64,000 nucleotides of DNA. Source: Tropicimonas sp. IMCC34043. GTDB lineage: Bacteria > Pseudomonadota > Alphaproteobacteria > Rhodobacterales > Rhodobacteraceae. The stretch is from positions 1,178,001 to 1,242,000 of the forward strand of contig NZ_QMEK01000001.1 of assembly GCF_003390845.1 (NCBI RefSeq), given 5' to 3'. Below, piece after piece: positions 54,032 through 62,622 of the stretch (positions are counted from its first letter, which is position 1; every line of letters begins with the position of its first letter). The position numbers and the translations under genes were made by a program. The notes beneath the pieces are model-generated. The model searched no databases, was not told the origin of the DNA, and saw only the letters and a list, made by a program, of their open reading frames with translations.

Positions 54032-54227
54032 CGCGCGCATCCCTCTTCTGGCAGGCCGTTTTGTTGGCCCCGCAGCACCGTCTGGTTCAAAGTGGCCTAG
54101 CATACAAGATGTAACGGTTGCTTGACATCTTCCGGGGCGCCGCGACGTCACGGCAGCGTGAAGGCACTGGTCAAGTCCGCATGCCGCCACCACTTTTGCT
54201 CGAGGAAACCAGAGACAGGAGCGACCG

Positions 54228-54647
54228 ATGAGCGACCCGACGGAGAAAGCCCCCGGAACGGTGAAGAAGAGCGATGCCGAATGGAGGGCGGAACTCGGCC
54301 CTCTCGGCTTTGAGGTGATGCGCAACCACGGCACCGAACGGCCTTTCACCAATGACGACTTTCCCGAAGGGCCCGGGCTCTATCGCTGTGCCGGCTGCGG
54401 GGCAGAGCTATTCGTGCAGGACGACAAGTTCGATTCCGGCTGCGGCTGGCCGAGCTTTGTACAGCCCGCCGAGACAGCCTCTATCGGCGAACGCAGCGAC
54501 ACCCGCTATGGCATGCGCCGGACCGAGGTGCATTGCACCGGCTGCGGCGGCCATCTCGGGCATGTCTTTCCCGACGGCCCGGGGCCGAACGGGTTGCGGT
54601 ACTGCATCAACGGCGTGGCGTTGGACTTCGAGCCGGACGATTCGTAG
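54228..54647 (+). CDS. msrB: Peptide-methionine (R)-S-oxide reductase MsrB
   Basis: Repairs oxidised methionine in proteins using thioredoxin. The 139-residue product has the zinc cysteine pairs CAGC (about 50-53) and CTGC (about 104-107), GCGWPSF with the substrate-binding tryptophan, HLGHVFPDGPG, and the catalytic cysteine in RYCINGVAL at about residue 126. ATG 54228 follows AGGAGCG. A free-standing MsrB without MsrA. It diverges from olsB. Confidence 0.96.
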   Translation: MSDPTEKAPGTVKKSDAEWRAELGPLGFEVMRNHGTERPFTNDDFPEGPGLYRCAGCGAELFVQDDKFDSGCGWPSFVQPAETASIGERSDTRYGMRRTEVHCTGCGGHLGHVFPDGPGPNGLRYCINGVALDFEPDDS

Positions 54648-54696
54648 CCCGAGACGCCAGAGCCCACCTTCCGGCCGGGCCCTGCGGCCCGCCGGA

Positions 54697-55164
54697 TCAG
54701 AGGGTGGAGCCGATATCGAGCGCGCCGATGTTGCCCAGAAGCTGACGCAGGAAGCCGAGGTTCTCGACGCTGGCGGCAGTGGTGCGCCGCGACAGGGCGA
54801 CGACATTGCCGTCCTTCAACCCATAGCGCTCGATGTTGGTCACGACGCCATTCTTGTCAAAGCTGATCGCCACGACCTCGCGCTCTACCACTTCGGGTTC
54901 GTGATAGGTATAGGTCCGCATCCGCTGCGAGACATAATAATACCCCGAATCCCGCAGTACGCCGCCCGAGGACGGGGTTCCCACCGCGTCGGCCACGGTC
55001 TCGCGGGTATCGACACCCGGGGTGATCGCGGCCAGTTCCGCATCGGTCGGCGCATAGCCATGCGTGCGGTATATCGGCGAGCAGGCAACGGGTGCGGCCA
55101 GCGCCAGCCCGAAACCGAGCGCGCGGATCCAGCGGCCCAATTGCCTGCGGCTCTGCCTGCCCAT
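54697..55164 (-). CDS. bamE: Outer-membrane assembly lipoprotein BamE
   Basis: Small lipoprotein subunit of the BAM beta-barrel assembly complex. The 155-residue product has a signal peptide with lipobox APVA|C at about residue 28, YRTHGYAPTDAELAAITPGVDT and VADAVGTPSSGGVL (the SmpA/OmlA signature, about residues 34-68), GYYYVSQRMRTYTYHEPEV and FDKNGVVTNIERYGL. GAGGAC lies before ATG 55164. It diverges from yceD-rpmF-plsX, an order common in alphaproteobacteria. Confidence 0.92.
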   Translation of the reverse strand: MGRQSRRQLGRWIRALGFGLALAAPVACSPIYRTHGYAPTDAELAAITPGVDTRETVADAVGTPSSGGVLRDSGYYYVSQRMRTYTYHEPEVVEREVVAISFDKNGVVTNIERYGLKDGNVVALSRRTTAASVENLGFLRQLLGNIGALDIGSTL

Positions 55165-55206
55165 AGCTGTCCTCGCTCGTTGCCTGTCGATTGAATTGCC
55201 TTCCGG

Positions 55207-55234
55207 CTTATAACAATGGCAATGTTTTCTACAA
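55207..55234 (-). promoter_or_regulatory. Probable bamE promoter in the bamE/yceD divergent region
   Basis: On the minus strand TTGTAG, 16 bases, TATAAG. The same TTATAA core gives TATAAC on the plus strand toward yceD, so the two divergent genes may share an overlapping -10 region. Confidence 0.45.
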
Positions 55235-55250
55235 GTGAAGGAAGTCCGCC

Positions 55251-55805
55251 ATGTCAGTCCCCGACCCCAACTTCGACCCATCCACCCGATCCGTGCCGCT
55301 GGCACGGCTGTCGTCATTCCGGCCGCTGCCATTCCGGATCGAGCCTACGGCGGCCGAACTGGCGGCGTTGAAACAGGAATTCGACCTTCTCGACCTGCGC
55401 AAGCTGCGGTTCGAGGGCACATTGCTTCCCGAAGGTCAGACCGACTGGCGGCTTGAGGCCACCCTTGGGGCCACCGCCGTGCAGCCCTGTTCGGTGACGC
55501 TGGCACCTGTCACGACCCGGATCGATACCCCTGTGCGACGTCGATACCTTGCCGATTACGCGCCGCCGGCCGATTCCGAGGCGGAAATGCCCGAGGACGA
55601 CAGCGCCGAACCGATGCCCAATGTCGTCGATCTGTGGGATGTGCTGCGCGAGGAACTGGCGCTTGCCCTGCCCGACTTTCCCCGCGCCGAAGGGGTCGAA
55701 CTGGAGCAGACAGTTTTTGCAGCCCCCGGAGTGACGCCTATGGCCGACGACGAGGTCAAGCCGTTTGCCGGACTGGCCGAGTTGAAGAAGAAGCTCGAGA
55801 GTTGA
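55251..55805 (+). CDS. yceD: YceD/DUF177 family protein
   Basis: A 184-residue protein of the DUF177 family, conserved just upstream of rpmF from E. coli to alphaproteobacteria and implicated by genetics in 23S rRNA or ribosome accumulation. Visible motifs are FRIEPTAAELAALKQEFDLLDLRKLRF (parts: PTAAELAALKQ), EATLGATAVQPCSVTLAPV with the conserved cysteine, and VDLWDVLREELALALPDFPRAEG. The usual second zinc-like cysteine pair is not seen. ATG 55251 follows GAAGGAAG. It begins the rpmF-plsX-fabH run. Confidence 0.88.
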   Translation: MSVPDPNFDPSTRSVPLARLSSFRPLPFRIEPTAAELAALKQEFDLLDLRKLRFEGTLLPEGQTDWRLEATLGATAVQPCSVTLAPVTTRIDTPVRRRYLADYAPPADSEAEMPEDDSAEPMPNVVDLWDVLREELALALPDFPRAEGVELEQTVFAAPGVTPMADDEVKPFAGLAELKKKLES

Positions 55806-56065
55806 CGCGCCGCAAATGGTCCGCAGACGCGGATCCTGGCGCTGCCGCGGCGCTTTCGTCTGCCCGGACGGGATCTCCCCGGGCACCGGCATGGCGTTCC
55901 GCGGCGGAGTTCCCTTGCAGGACTTGCACTCGGTCCGAAAATACGTATGGTCGCCGCTCTTCCACACACCCTTGAACGGGACGCGAAGCCGGCGTATGAG
56001 GCGCCGATATTGGACACATTGCCGACGGGTGCGCCCCGACCGGCCAGCAACTTCGAGGTATGGAC

Positions 56066-56272
56066 ATGGCTGTCCCTCAGAATAGAGTCACCCGGTCGCG
56101 CCGCAACATGCGTCGTGCGCATGATGCGCTGGTGTCCGGTAACCCCGCCGAATGCCCCAACTGCGGCGAGCTGAAGCGCCCGCATCACGTTTGTGGTGCC
56201 TGCGGCCATTACGACGACCGTGAAGTGGTCGCCATGGTCGAAGAGGTAGACATCGACGAAGACGCCGCGTGA
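56066..56272 (+). CDS. rpmF: 50S ribosomal protein L32
   Basis: Ribosomal large-subunit protein, 68 residues: [22 protein letters not shown] at the N terminus (parts: [14 protein letters not shown]), then a zinc-ribbon with CPNCG at about residues 30-34 and CGACG at about 43-47. All four cysteines are present, so this is the zinc-binding (C+) form. ATG 56066 gives the canonical MAVPQ start; an ATG two codons earlier is possible. It lies 260 bases after yceD, a gap where I see no other gene, and 31 bases before plsX. Confidence 0.97.
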   Translation: MAVPQNRVTRSRRNMRRAHDALVSGNPAECPNCGELKRPHHVCGACGHYDDREVVAMVEEVDIDEDAA

Positions 56273-56303
56273 CCGCGACGCCCGGACCACGGGACATTCA
56301 GCG

Positions 56304-57401
56304 ATGACATCACGGGCGCAGGGCGATCTTGTGGCCGCGGCTCCGTCCGTTCTGGCCGGCAAGATCGTGATTTCCGTCGATACGATGGGGGGCGATCACG
56401 GCCCGACCGCCGTGGTTGCCGGCTGCGCCCTTTCGGCAAAGAAGAACCCCGATATCGGCTTCATCCTGCACGGCCCCGAGCCGGTGCTGGCGCCTTTGGT
56501 TGCGCGTCGGCATCTGGACGGCCGCTGCGTCATCCGCCATGCCGATGGCGTGGTGACGATGGATGCAAAGCCTTCGGCGGTCCTGCGTCATGGTCAGGGC
56601 ACATCGATGTGGTCGGCGGTCGACAGCGTCCGCAACCACGAGGCAACCGTGGCGGTAAGCTGTGGCAACACCGGCGCGCTGATGGTGCTGTCGATGGTGC
56701 GGCTGCGCAAGCTGCCCGGCGTGAACCGCCCGGCGATTGCCTGCCTCTGGCCCTCACGCAACACGAACGGCTATGCGGTCATGCTCGACGTCGGCGCCGA
56801 TATCAGGGCCGATGCGGAAGATCTGCTGCAATACGCCATGATGGGCGCCTCCTATGCCCGCAACGGCCTTGGGCTCGATCGGCCGCGGGTCGGGTTGCTG
56901 AACGTCGGCACCGAAGAGCACAAGGGCCGGGCCGAGCTGAAAGCCGCGCATGGCATGATTGCCGAGGCAGCGCCGGGGTCTGACTACGACTTCGTCGGTT
57001 TTGTCGAGGGCGGTGACATCCCGCGTGGCAAGGTCGACGTGATCGTGACCGACGGGTTCACCGGCAACGTGGCGCTGAAGACGGCCGAGGGCACGGCTTC
57101 GCTGATCCGCGAACTGCTGGGCGAGGCCTTCCGCTATTCGATCCTGAGCCGCCTTGCCGCGCTTCTGGCGCTGACATCGCTGCGGCGGCTGCAGAAACGG
57201 ATCGACCCGCGGCGCGTCAACGGCGGCGTGTTCCTCGGTCTCAACGGGACCATCGTGAAATCGCACGGCTCGGCCGATGCGACCAGTGTCTCGGCGGCGA
57301 TCAAGCTTGCGTTCCAACTGGCGCAGGCCGGCTTTTCCGACCGGCTCGCCGCCCGGGTGGCCTCGACGGCGCACCCACGACAAGATATGCCGCTCGGATA
57401 G
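56304..57401 (+). CDS. plsX: Phosphate acyltransferase PlsX
   Basis: Makes acyl-phosphate from acyl-ACP for phospholipid synthesis. The 365-residue product shows ISVDTMGGDHGPTAVVAG at about residues 23-40, RHGQGTSMWSAVD, VSCGNTGALM, VMLDVGADI and VTDGFTGNVALKTAEG. It has a slightly extended N terminus relative to E. coli. ATG 56304 is used; it follows rpmF closely and precedes fabH by 55 bases, matching the universal order. PlsX works with an acyltransferase PlsY located elsewhere. Confidence 0.96.
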   Translation: MTSRAQGDLVAAAPSVLAGKIVISVDTMGGDHGPTAVVAGCALSAKKNPDIGFILHGPEPVLAPLVARRHLDGRCVIRHADGVVTMDAKPSAVLRHGQGTSMWSAVDSVRNHEATVAVSCGNTGALMVLSMVRLRKLPGVNRPAIACLWPSRNTNGYAVMLDVGADIRADAEDLLQYAMMGASYARNGLGLDRPRVGLLNVGTEEHKGRAELKAAHGMIAEAAPGSDYDFVGFVEGGDIPRGKVDVIVTDGFTGNVALKTAEGTASLIRELLGEAFRYSILSRLAALLALTSLRRLQKRIDPRRVNGGVFLGLNGTIVKSHGSADATSVSAAIKLAFQLAQAGFSDRLAARVASTAHPRQDMPLG

Positions 57402-57456
57402 CGCCACTGGTTCAAAGGTGGCGAAACAGAGAGAAGAAACGGCGAGGCGGGAAGTG

Positions 57457-58428
57457 ATGACTATCAGAGCGGTGCTGCGCGGCGTGGGACATTACCTGCC
57501 GGAGCGGATCGTCGAGAACGCCGAGTTCGAGGCTTCCCTCGACACCTCGGACGAATGGATCCGCAGCCGCTCCGGCATCGAACGCCGCCATTTTGCTGCT
57601 CCGGGCGAGACCACATCGGATCTGGCCACACGGGCTGCCGAGGCAGCGCTCGCGGATGCCGGACTGGTTGCCGACGACATCGACGTGCTGGTCATGGCAA
57701 CCTCGACCGCCGATCTGACATTTCCCTCTGCCGCGACCATGGTTCAGCACCGGATCGGCATGACGGGCGGATTTGCCTATGACATCCAGGCGGTCTGCGC
57801 CGGCTTCGTGTTCGGGCTTGCCAACGCCAATGCGCTGATCCTGTCGGGTCAGGCCAAACGAGTCATGGTGATCGGCGCCGAGACCTTCAGCCGGATCCTC
57901 GACATGACCGACCGCGGCACCTGCGTGCTGTTCGGCGACGGCGCGGGCGCTGCGATCTTCGAGGCGCAGGAGGGCAGCGGCACCACATCCGACCGTGGCA
58001 TCCTGTCCGTCGATCTGCACTCTGACGGCCGCTTCCGCGAGATCCTTTATGTCGACGGCGGGGTGTCGACCGGCACCACCGGTGTGCTGCGGATGGAGGG
58101 CAAGGAAGTTTTCCGCCATGCGGTGGAAAAGCTTGCCGAAACCGCCCACTCCGCGCTCGACAAGGTCGGCCTCTGCGGCGACGATGTGGACTGGATCGTG
58201 CCGCACCAGGCAAACCTGCGGATCATCAAGGCCACCGCGCAGCGCATGAAGTTGCCGATGGAGCGGGTGATCCTGACCGTACAGGACCACGGCAACACCT
58301 CGGCCGCGTCGATTCCTCTGGCGCTTTCGGTTGCCAAGGCCGAAGGCAAGATCAAGCCCGGCGACCTGGTGGTGACCGAGGCGATCGGCGGCGGACTGGC
58401 CTGGGGATCGGTTGTGCTGCGGGCGTGA
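57457..58428 (+). CDS. fabH: 3-oxoacyl-ACP synthase III FabH
   Basis: Starts type II fatty-acid synthesis by condensing acetyl-CoA with malonyl-ACP. The 323-residue thiolase-fold enzyme has the catalytic triad C114 (QAVCAGFVFG), H250 (VPHQANLRI) and N280 (DHGNTSAAS). Length and spacing match the family. ATG 57457 is preceded by GGCGGGAAGTG. It completes the plsX-fabH pair and is separated from ihfA by 170 bases containing a promoter. Confidence 0.97.
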   Translation: MTIRAVLRGVGHYLPERIVENAEFEASLDTSDEWIRSRSGIERRHFAAPGETTSDLATRAAEAALADAGLVADDIDVLVMATSTADLTFPSAATMVQHRIGMTGGFAYDIQAVCAGFVFGLANANALILSGQAKRVMVIGAETFSRILDMTDRGTCVLFGDGAGAAIFEAQEGSGTTSDRGILSVDLHSDGRFREILYVDGGVSTGTTGVLRMEGKEVFRHAVEKLAETAHSALDKVGLCGDDVDWIVPHQANLRIIKATAQRMKLPMERVILTVQDHGNTSAASIPLALSVAKAEGKIKPGDLVVTEAIGGGLAWGSVVLRA

Positions 58429-58544
58429 TCTCCGGAAATTCGTTCCAGATCAAACCCTTGGGCACAAAACTTGACGCCTCCCCTGCCCTGTCGCCCCGGA
58501 CGCTTCCGGCGGCGTCTCAGAACCTCCATTCAAGTCATTGATTA

Positions 58545-58573
58545 TTGACAGAAATCCCGCCCGGGCCTAGGCT
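58545..58573 (+). promoter_or_regulatory. ihfA promoter
   Basis: A perfect -35 TTGACA, 17-base spacer, and -10 TAGGCT, placing the start about 20 bases before the ihfA ATG. It suggests that ihfA is transcribed independently of fabH. Confidence 0.65.
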
Positions 58574-58597
58574 CGCGGAAAACAGGGATGTACCTTC

Positions 58598-58900
58598 ATG
58601 AACGCAAAGACCTTGACCCGTATGGACCTGAGCGAAGCGGTGTTCCGCGAGGTCGGCCTGTCCAGGAACGAATCGGCGCAGCTGGTGGAAAGCGTGCTCG
58701 GCCATATTTCGGACGCGCTGGTCCGTGGCGAACAGGTCAAGATCAGCTCGTTCGGCACGTTCTCGGTGCGCGACAAGGCAGCCCGCGTCGGTCGCAACCC
58801 CAAGACGGGCGAAGAAGTGCCGATCCACCCGCGTCGGGTCCTGACCTTCCGCCCCTCGCATCTGATGAAGGAACGGGTTGCGGCAGGCAACCGGGACTGA
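58598..58900 (+). CDS. ihfA: Integration host factor alpha subunit
   Basis: DNA-bending architectural protein, partner of IhfB. The 100-residue product has the HU/IHF fold: [20 protein letters not shown], then [27 protein letters not shown] (parts: [20 protein letters not shown]) with the intercalating proline arm and [13 protein letters not shown]. The RNPKTGE motif and the alpha-type ending LMKERV distinguish it from HU and IhfB. It is followed 13 bases later by a MerR-type gene, as in other alphaproteobacteria. Confidence 0.96.
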   Translation: MNAKTLTRMDLSEAVFREVGLSRNESAQLVESVLGHISDALVRGEQVKISSFGTFSVRDKAARVGRNPKTGEEVPIHPRRVLTFRPSHLMKERVAAGNRD

Positions 58901-58913
58901 GGGGGCCGGCACC

Positions 58914-59696
58914 ATGAACGGCAAGTCCCCCGATGCCTTCCGCACGATCAGCGAGGTCGCGGAATGGCTGGGCGTAAATCCCCATGTGCTGCGATTCTGG
59001 GAGAGCAAGTTCACCCAGATCCGCCCCGTGAAACGGGCCGGCGGGCGGCGCTATTACCGTCCTTCGGACATGGAACTTCTGGGCGGGATCCAGAAGCTTC
59101 TGCACGAGGACGGAATGACGATCCGCGGCGTGCAGAAGATCCTGCGCGAACAGGGGATCCGGGCGGTCGCCGCCCATTCGCGACCGATCGAGATGGATAT
59201 CCACGCGGTCGAGGCCGACGCGACGCCGCAGGCGGCTCCGGTCCGGGCGCCTGTCGCGGCTCCGGTCAGGCCAGCCCCGGCTCCGGCCAGGGCAGCCCCG
59301 GTGCCGACGCCGATGCCGCTGTTCGGCGCCGTGACGGACGATGAGCCGACCCCGGAGCCTGCTGCCGCCGCGCCGCGGGGCCACGCGAGCCCCGAGCCGG
59401 CCTTTGCGCTGTCCGCAGCCCACCGCCAGGAACCGGCGCCGTCGCCTGCGGCCCCCGTCGATCTGCCGCCGCCAGACCCGGCCGAAGCGGTTCCGTTCGA
59501 GGGCGCGGCCGACCCCGACCCGGCACCCGAAATGCCGCAGCTGCCGGCTGCCCATCTGACGGTGTCCGAAGCGGTCGACCAGCTTGTTCCGCAACAGGTC
59601 GACCCCTCTGCCCTGCGTCCGATCCTCGATCGGCTGGTCGCCCTGCGCGCACGGATGAACGCATCGACGCCCCCCCCGACAGGCACCCCGGAGTGA
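58914..59696 (+). CDS. MerR-family regulator with long Pro/Ala-rich linker
   Basis: A 260-residue protein with an N-terminal MerR-type winged-helix (about residues 8-78): [25 protein letters not shown] and [27 protein letters not shown] (given in part: [18 protein letters not shown]). A low-complexity Ala/Pro linker of about 125 residues follows, then a short conserved helix ([17 protein letters not shown]). No cysteine effector site is present, so it is not a metal sensor. The conserved ihfA-merR-tRNA order is known in alphaproteobacteria but the target is not. ATG 58914 follows GGGGGCCGG. Confidence 0.85.
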   Translation: MNGKSPDAFRTISEVAEWLGVNPHVLRFWESKFTQIRPVKRAGGRRYYRPSDMELLGGIQKLLHEDGMTIRGVQKILREQGIRAVAAHSRPIEMDIHAVEADATPQAAPVRAPVAAPVRPAPAPARAAPVPTPMPLFGAVTDDEPTPEPAAAAPRGHASPEPAFALSAAHRQEPAPSPAAPVDLPPPDPAEAVPFEGAADPDPAPEMPQLPAAHLTVSEAVDQLVPQQVDPSALRPILDRLVALRARMNASTPPPTGTPE

Positions 59697-59722
59697 GGTT
59701 GAAAAGCCTGTCGGTTTGCCGC

Positions 59723-59750
59723 TTGCCCTCGCCGGAAAATCCGGTATTAA
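59723..59750 (+). promoter_or_regulatory. tRNA-Pro promoter
   Basis: TTGCCC, 16 bases, TATTAA, ending 10 bases before the mature tRNA 5' end. It overlaps no other element and fits an independent tRNA transcript. Confidence 0.5.
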
Positions 59751-59760
59751 GCCCGAACGT

Positions 59761-59837
59761 CGGGCTATGGCGCAGCCTGGTAGCGCGTCCGTCTGGGGGA
59801 CGGAAGGTCGCAGGTTCGAGTCCTGCTAGCCCGACCA
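59761..59837 (+). tRNA. tRNA-Pro (anticodon GGG)
   Basis: A complete 77-base cloverleaf: acceptor stem CGGGCTA / TAGCCCG, D-arm GCGC...GCGC with GG-containing loop, anticodon stem TCCGT / ACGGA with loop CTGGGGG placing GGG at the anticodon, T-arm GCAGG-TTCGAGT-CCTGC, and an encoded ACCA end. It reads CCC and CCU proline codons. Confidence 0.97.
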
Positions 59838-59847
59838 TATGCAAAAC

Positions 59848-59884
59848 CGCCCGCCCCCTTCGGGAGTGCGGGCGTTTTGTTTTT
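59848..59884 (+). terminator. Rho-independent terminator after tRNA-Pro
   Basis: CGCCCGC / GCGGGCG stem with an inner CCCC-TTC-GGG extension, followed by TTTTGTTTTT. It begins 11 bases after the tRNA. Confidence 0.9.
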
Positions 59885-59928
59885 CTGCGCCCGGACCTGC
59901 GCGGGCCTTGGCTGCCGGAGAGATGTCG

Positions 59929-61005
59929 ATGACGGGTGTGTTGCCCTGCCAGTCGCTGCACCGCATGATCGCTGCCGGACGCATTGCGGCTGCGGCCCCC
60001 CTCGAGGCGGGTCAGGTGCAACCGGCAAGCCTCGATCTGCGGCTCGGCAATACGGCTTACCGGATCCGTGCCTCGTTTCTTGCCGGCGCCGGCAATGCGG
60101 TTGCCGACCGGCTGAGCGATTTCGAAATGCACCGGATCGACCTTACCGGCGGCGCGGTTCTGGAAAAGAACTGCGTCTATCTGGTGCCGTTGATGGAGCA
60201 GCTCGATCTGCCCGCCGGCGTCAATGCGGTCGCCAACGCAAAATCCTCGACCGGCCGGCTCGATCTGCTGACCCGCGTCATCACCGATGGCGGGGTCGAA
60301 TTCGACCGGATCGGCAGCGGCTACAGCGGCCCGCTCTATGCCGAGATCTGCCCGCGGTCGTTTTCGGTGCTGGTGCGGCCCGGAATGCGGCTGAACCAGA
60401 TGCGTCTGCGCGAGGGCAAGGTGACGCTGAACGACGACGCGCTGCGCGCGCTCCACACCGAGGTCGGGCTCGTCAGCGGCGAGGCGGTGATCTCGGAGGG
60501 TCTGGGCTTTTCGGTCGATCTGCGGCCGACGTCCGGGCGGCTTGCCGGGTGGCGCGCGAAGCCGCACACGCGGGTGATCGACCTTGACCGGATCGGATAT
60601 TATGACCCCGCCGATTTCTGGGAGCGGGTCGAAACCAGCGACGGCCGGATCATCCTCGACCCCGGCGCCTTCTATATTCTGGTCAGCCGCGAGGCGGTGC
60701 ATATCCCGCCCGACTATGCCGCGGAAATGGCGCCCTATCTGGCGATGGTGGGCGAGTTCCGGGTGCATTACGCAGGCTTTTTCGATCCCGGATTCGGCCA
60801 CGCCCTGACCGGTGGCACCGGCGCGCGCGGGGTGCTGGAGGTGCGCTGCCACGAGGCGCCCTTTGCGCTCGAACACGGGCAGATCGTCGGGCGATTGGTC
60901 TATGAGAGGATGGCCGAGCGGCCAGAGCGGCTCTATGGCGCCGATATTTCCTCGAATTATCAGGGCCAGGGGCTGAAGCTGTCAAAGCACTTCCGGTCGG
61001 CCTGA
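59929..61005 (+). CDS. dcd: dCTP deaminase, long two-domain form
   Basis: Converts dCTP to dUTP in pyrimidine deoxynucleotide synthesis. The 358-residue product is about twice the usual 190-residue Dcd. The first half has QPASLDLRLGNTAYRI (about residues 25-40) and NAKSSTGRLDLLTRVITDGG (about 104-123, the active-site serine/arginine motif); the second half repeats the jelly-roll with AMVGEFRVHYAGFFDPGFG (parts: GEFRVHYAGFFDPGFG) carrying the conserved glutamate and GFFD. ATG 59929 has GGAG eight bases before it; ATG 59923 is too close. This duplicated form is typical of alphaproteobacteria. Confidence 0.88.
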   Translation: MTGVLPCQSLHRMIAAGRIAAAAPLEAGQVQPASLDLRLGNTAYRIRASFLAGAGNAVADRLSDFEMHRIDLTGGAVLEKNCVYLVPLMEQLDLPAGVNAVANAKSSTGRLDLLTRVITDGGVEFDRIGSGYSGPLYAEICPRSFSVLVRPGMRLNQMRLREGKVTLNDDALRALHTEVGLVSGEAVISEGLGFSVDLRPTSGRLAGWRAKPHTRVIDLDRIGYYDPADFWERVETSDGRIILDPGAFYILVSREAVHIPPDYAAEMAPYLAMVGEFRVHYAGFFDPGFGHALTGGTGARGVLEVRCHEAPFALEHGQIVGRLVYERMAERPERLYGADISSNYQGQGLKLSKHFRSA

Positions 61006-61067
61006 CCGGCCCGGACGGCAGCCCCGGCGCAACCCCGTCCCATGACCGCTGATGACGGTCACCGATT

Positions 61068-61088
61068 GAGAGGCTCCGATTGCCTCTC
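61068..61088. terminator. Hairpin between convergent dcd and cytochrome b561 genes
   Basis: Perfect 7-bp inverted repeat GAGAGGC / GCCTCTC with a seven-base loop, about 60 bases past the dcd stop. No U tract, so only a candidate. Confidence 0.3.
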
Positions 61089-61217
61089 GTCGCTGCGCCA
61101 TCGCGCATCGCCCGCGTCCGAAGGCGCGGTCGAGCCAACGGGTCATGCGCCGCGCGAGTATGGGTCAGGCCGGGGGGGGCCTGTCGGGGTCGGCCCGCAA
61201 ACCGCGCGGTCTGGCGC

Positions 61218-61766
61218 TCAGTGCCCGAACGGCGGCCACATCCGGGAGAAGACACCGTCGCGGCGCAGGACAGCGTGCTGAAGCGCTGCGCCGACATGAA
61301 GCAGCAGCACGGCGACAAGCGCGAAGGCGGTGACGAAATGCACCGTTTGAGCAACCGAGGCCAGGGCCTTTGAGGCTGGCACAAAGGTGCCGATCCCCAG
61401 CGCATCCAGCCCCTCGATCGGAAAACGCCCGGCCTTGACGCGGACATAGCCCGAGATCGGCATGATGAAGAGCAACACATAGAGGGCGCGGTGGGACAGG
61501 TTTGCAGCCCGGCGTTGCCAGCCCGGCAGGTGGTCGGGAAGGTCCGGCGGCCGGTTGATCTGCCGATAGGTCAGCCTCAGGACCATAAGCAGAAACACGA
61601 TCACGCCGGTATTCTTGTGGAACACGAACAGCGTGTTCTGAAGCGGCCGGCTGAGCCCCTGCTGCACCATGACGATTCCCGCGGGGATCATCAGCAGGAC
61701 CAGCACCGCAATGATCCAGTGCAGTGCCCTGGCGGTTCCAGAGTACCCCGTTGACGAATGGTTCAT
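61218..61766 (-). CDS. Cytochrome b561-family membrane protein
   Basis: A 182-residue four-helix membrane cytochrome of the bacterial b561/CybB type. Heme-ligand histidines are expected in helix 1 (ARALHWIIAVLVLLM, about H16), helix 2 (LFVFHKNTGVIVFLLM, about H50), helix 4 (VHFVTAFALVAVLLLHVGAALQH, about H143 and H157). LSHRALYVLLFIMPISGYV is helix 3. Related proteins oxidise ubiquinol or use superoxide. GGGGGCG precedes ATG 61766. It diverges from the CDP-alcohol transferase gene, 100 bases away. Confidence 0.88.
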   Translation of the reverse strand: MNHSSTGYSGTARALHWIIAVLVLLMIPAGIVMVQQGLSRPLQNTLFVFHKNTGVIVFLLMVLRLTYRQINRPPDLPDHLPGWQRRAANLSHRALYVLLFIMPISGYVRVKAGRFPIEGLDALGIGTFVPASKALASVAQTVHFVTAFALVAVLLLHVGAALQHAVLRRDGVFSRMWPPFGH

Positions 61767-61866
61767 TTCAACGCCCCCTTTTTGGCTGGACGGAACCGGC
61801 GAGATCGATTTCCATGTTTGCCTTATACAGCCCGATCTCCTGACCCCGAACCGAAACACTGCCGGA

Positions 61867-62622
61867 ATGAAAATGATGCAGCAAGACATCTCGCGCGTCG
61901 CGGACCGTCTCGAACCGGGCTCGCCGATCGGGTCGGTGCGGCGCGGTCTGCGGATCGCTGGCATTGCCGGGCTGGTGATCTGGCTCGCCCTGCATGTTGC
62001 CCTGTTCGGCAAGGTCTCCCCGATCCACTGGATGCCCGGTCTGATCGTCCTTCTCGGCGGTCTTGCCGTCATCGACCGGCTGATGCCGTCGCGATATCCG
62101 CACGATGCCTTCGGGGCCTGTAACGCCGTGACGCTGATCCGCGGTGTCCTTGCGGTGGCGCTCGTCACCCCGCTGGTCGCGGGAACACCGCAGAGCTGGG
62201 CGGTTTTTGCCGTGGCGTTCGTTGCCGTGCTGCTCGATGGCGTGGACGGCAGGCTGGCGCGGCAGAGCGGTCTTGTGTCCGGCTTCGGTGCGCGGTTCGA
62301 TATGGAGACGGACTCCTTTCTCGCCCTCGTCCTTGCGCTGCACGCCCTTGCGGACGGCCTGGCCTGGCCCTTGGCGATGATACTCGGGGCGTCGCGCTTC
62401 ATCTTTCTCGGCGCAGCCATGCTCGCGCCCTGGCTTGGCCGCCCGCTGCCCCAGCGTTTTGGCCGAAAGGTCGTTTGCGTGTTCCAGTTGTCGGTTCTGG
62501 TCGCCCTGCAGGCCCCCCCGGTTTCCGGCTGGCCGGCGGTCTGGCTGGCCGCCGCGGCCGCCACGGCCGTTCTGGCATCCTTCGGGCGCGACATCGTCTG
62601 GCTGTGGACGCAGCCGAGGTGA
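61867..62622 (+). CDS. CDP-alcohol phosphatidyltransferase family enzyme
   Basis: Integral membrane enzyme of 251 residues that transfers a phosphatidyl or similar group from a CDP-linked donor. The catalytic signature D(x)2DG(x)2AR(x)8G(x)3D(x)3D is complete: DGVDGRLAR, then G, then FDMETD, at about residues 121-144. Six hydrophobic segments are visible. It lacks the features of PgsA or PssA, so the alcohol substrate is unknown. The next gene begins within its last codons (GTGA overlap), indicating a functional pair. ATG 61867 is used, but no strong ribosome site is seen; nearby ATGs at 61873 and 61876 are possible. Confidence 0.85.
   Translation: MKMMQQDISRVADRLEPGSPIGSVRRGLRIAGIAGLVIWLALHVALFGKVSPIHWMPGLIVLLGGLAVIDRLMPSRYPHDAFGACNAVTLIRGVLAVALVTPLVAGTPQSWAVFAVAFVAVLLDGVDGRLARQSGLVSGFGARFDMETDSFLALVLALHALADGLAWPLAMILGASRFIFLGAAMLAPWLGRPLPQRFGRKVVCVFQLSVLVALQAPPVSGWPAVWLAAAAATAVLASFGRDIVWLWTQPR

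Noticed and set aside
55806-56059. A small gene between yceD and rpmF
   Set aside because: Frames are Arg/Pro-rich and without ribosome sites; a TTGCAG/AAAATA pair is too weak to call a promoter.
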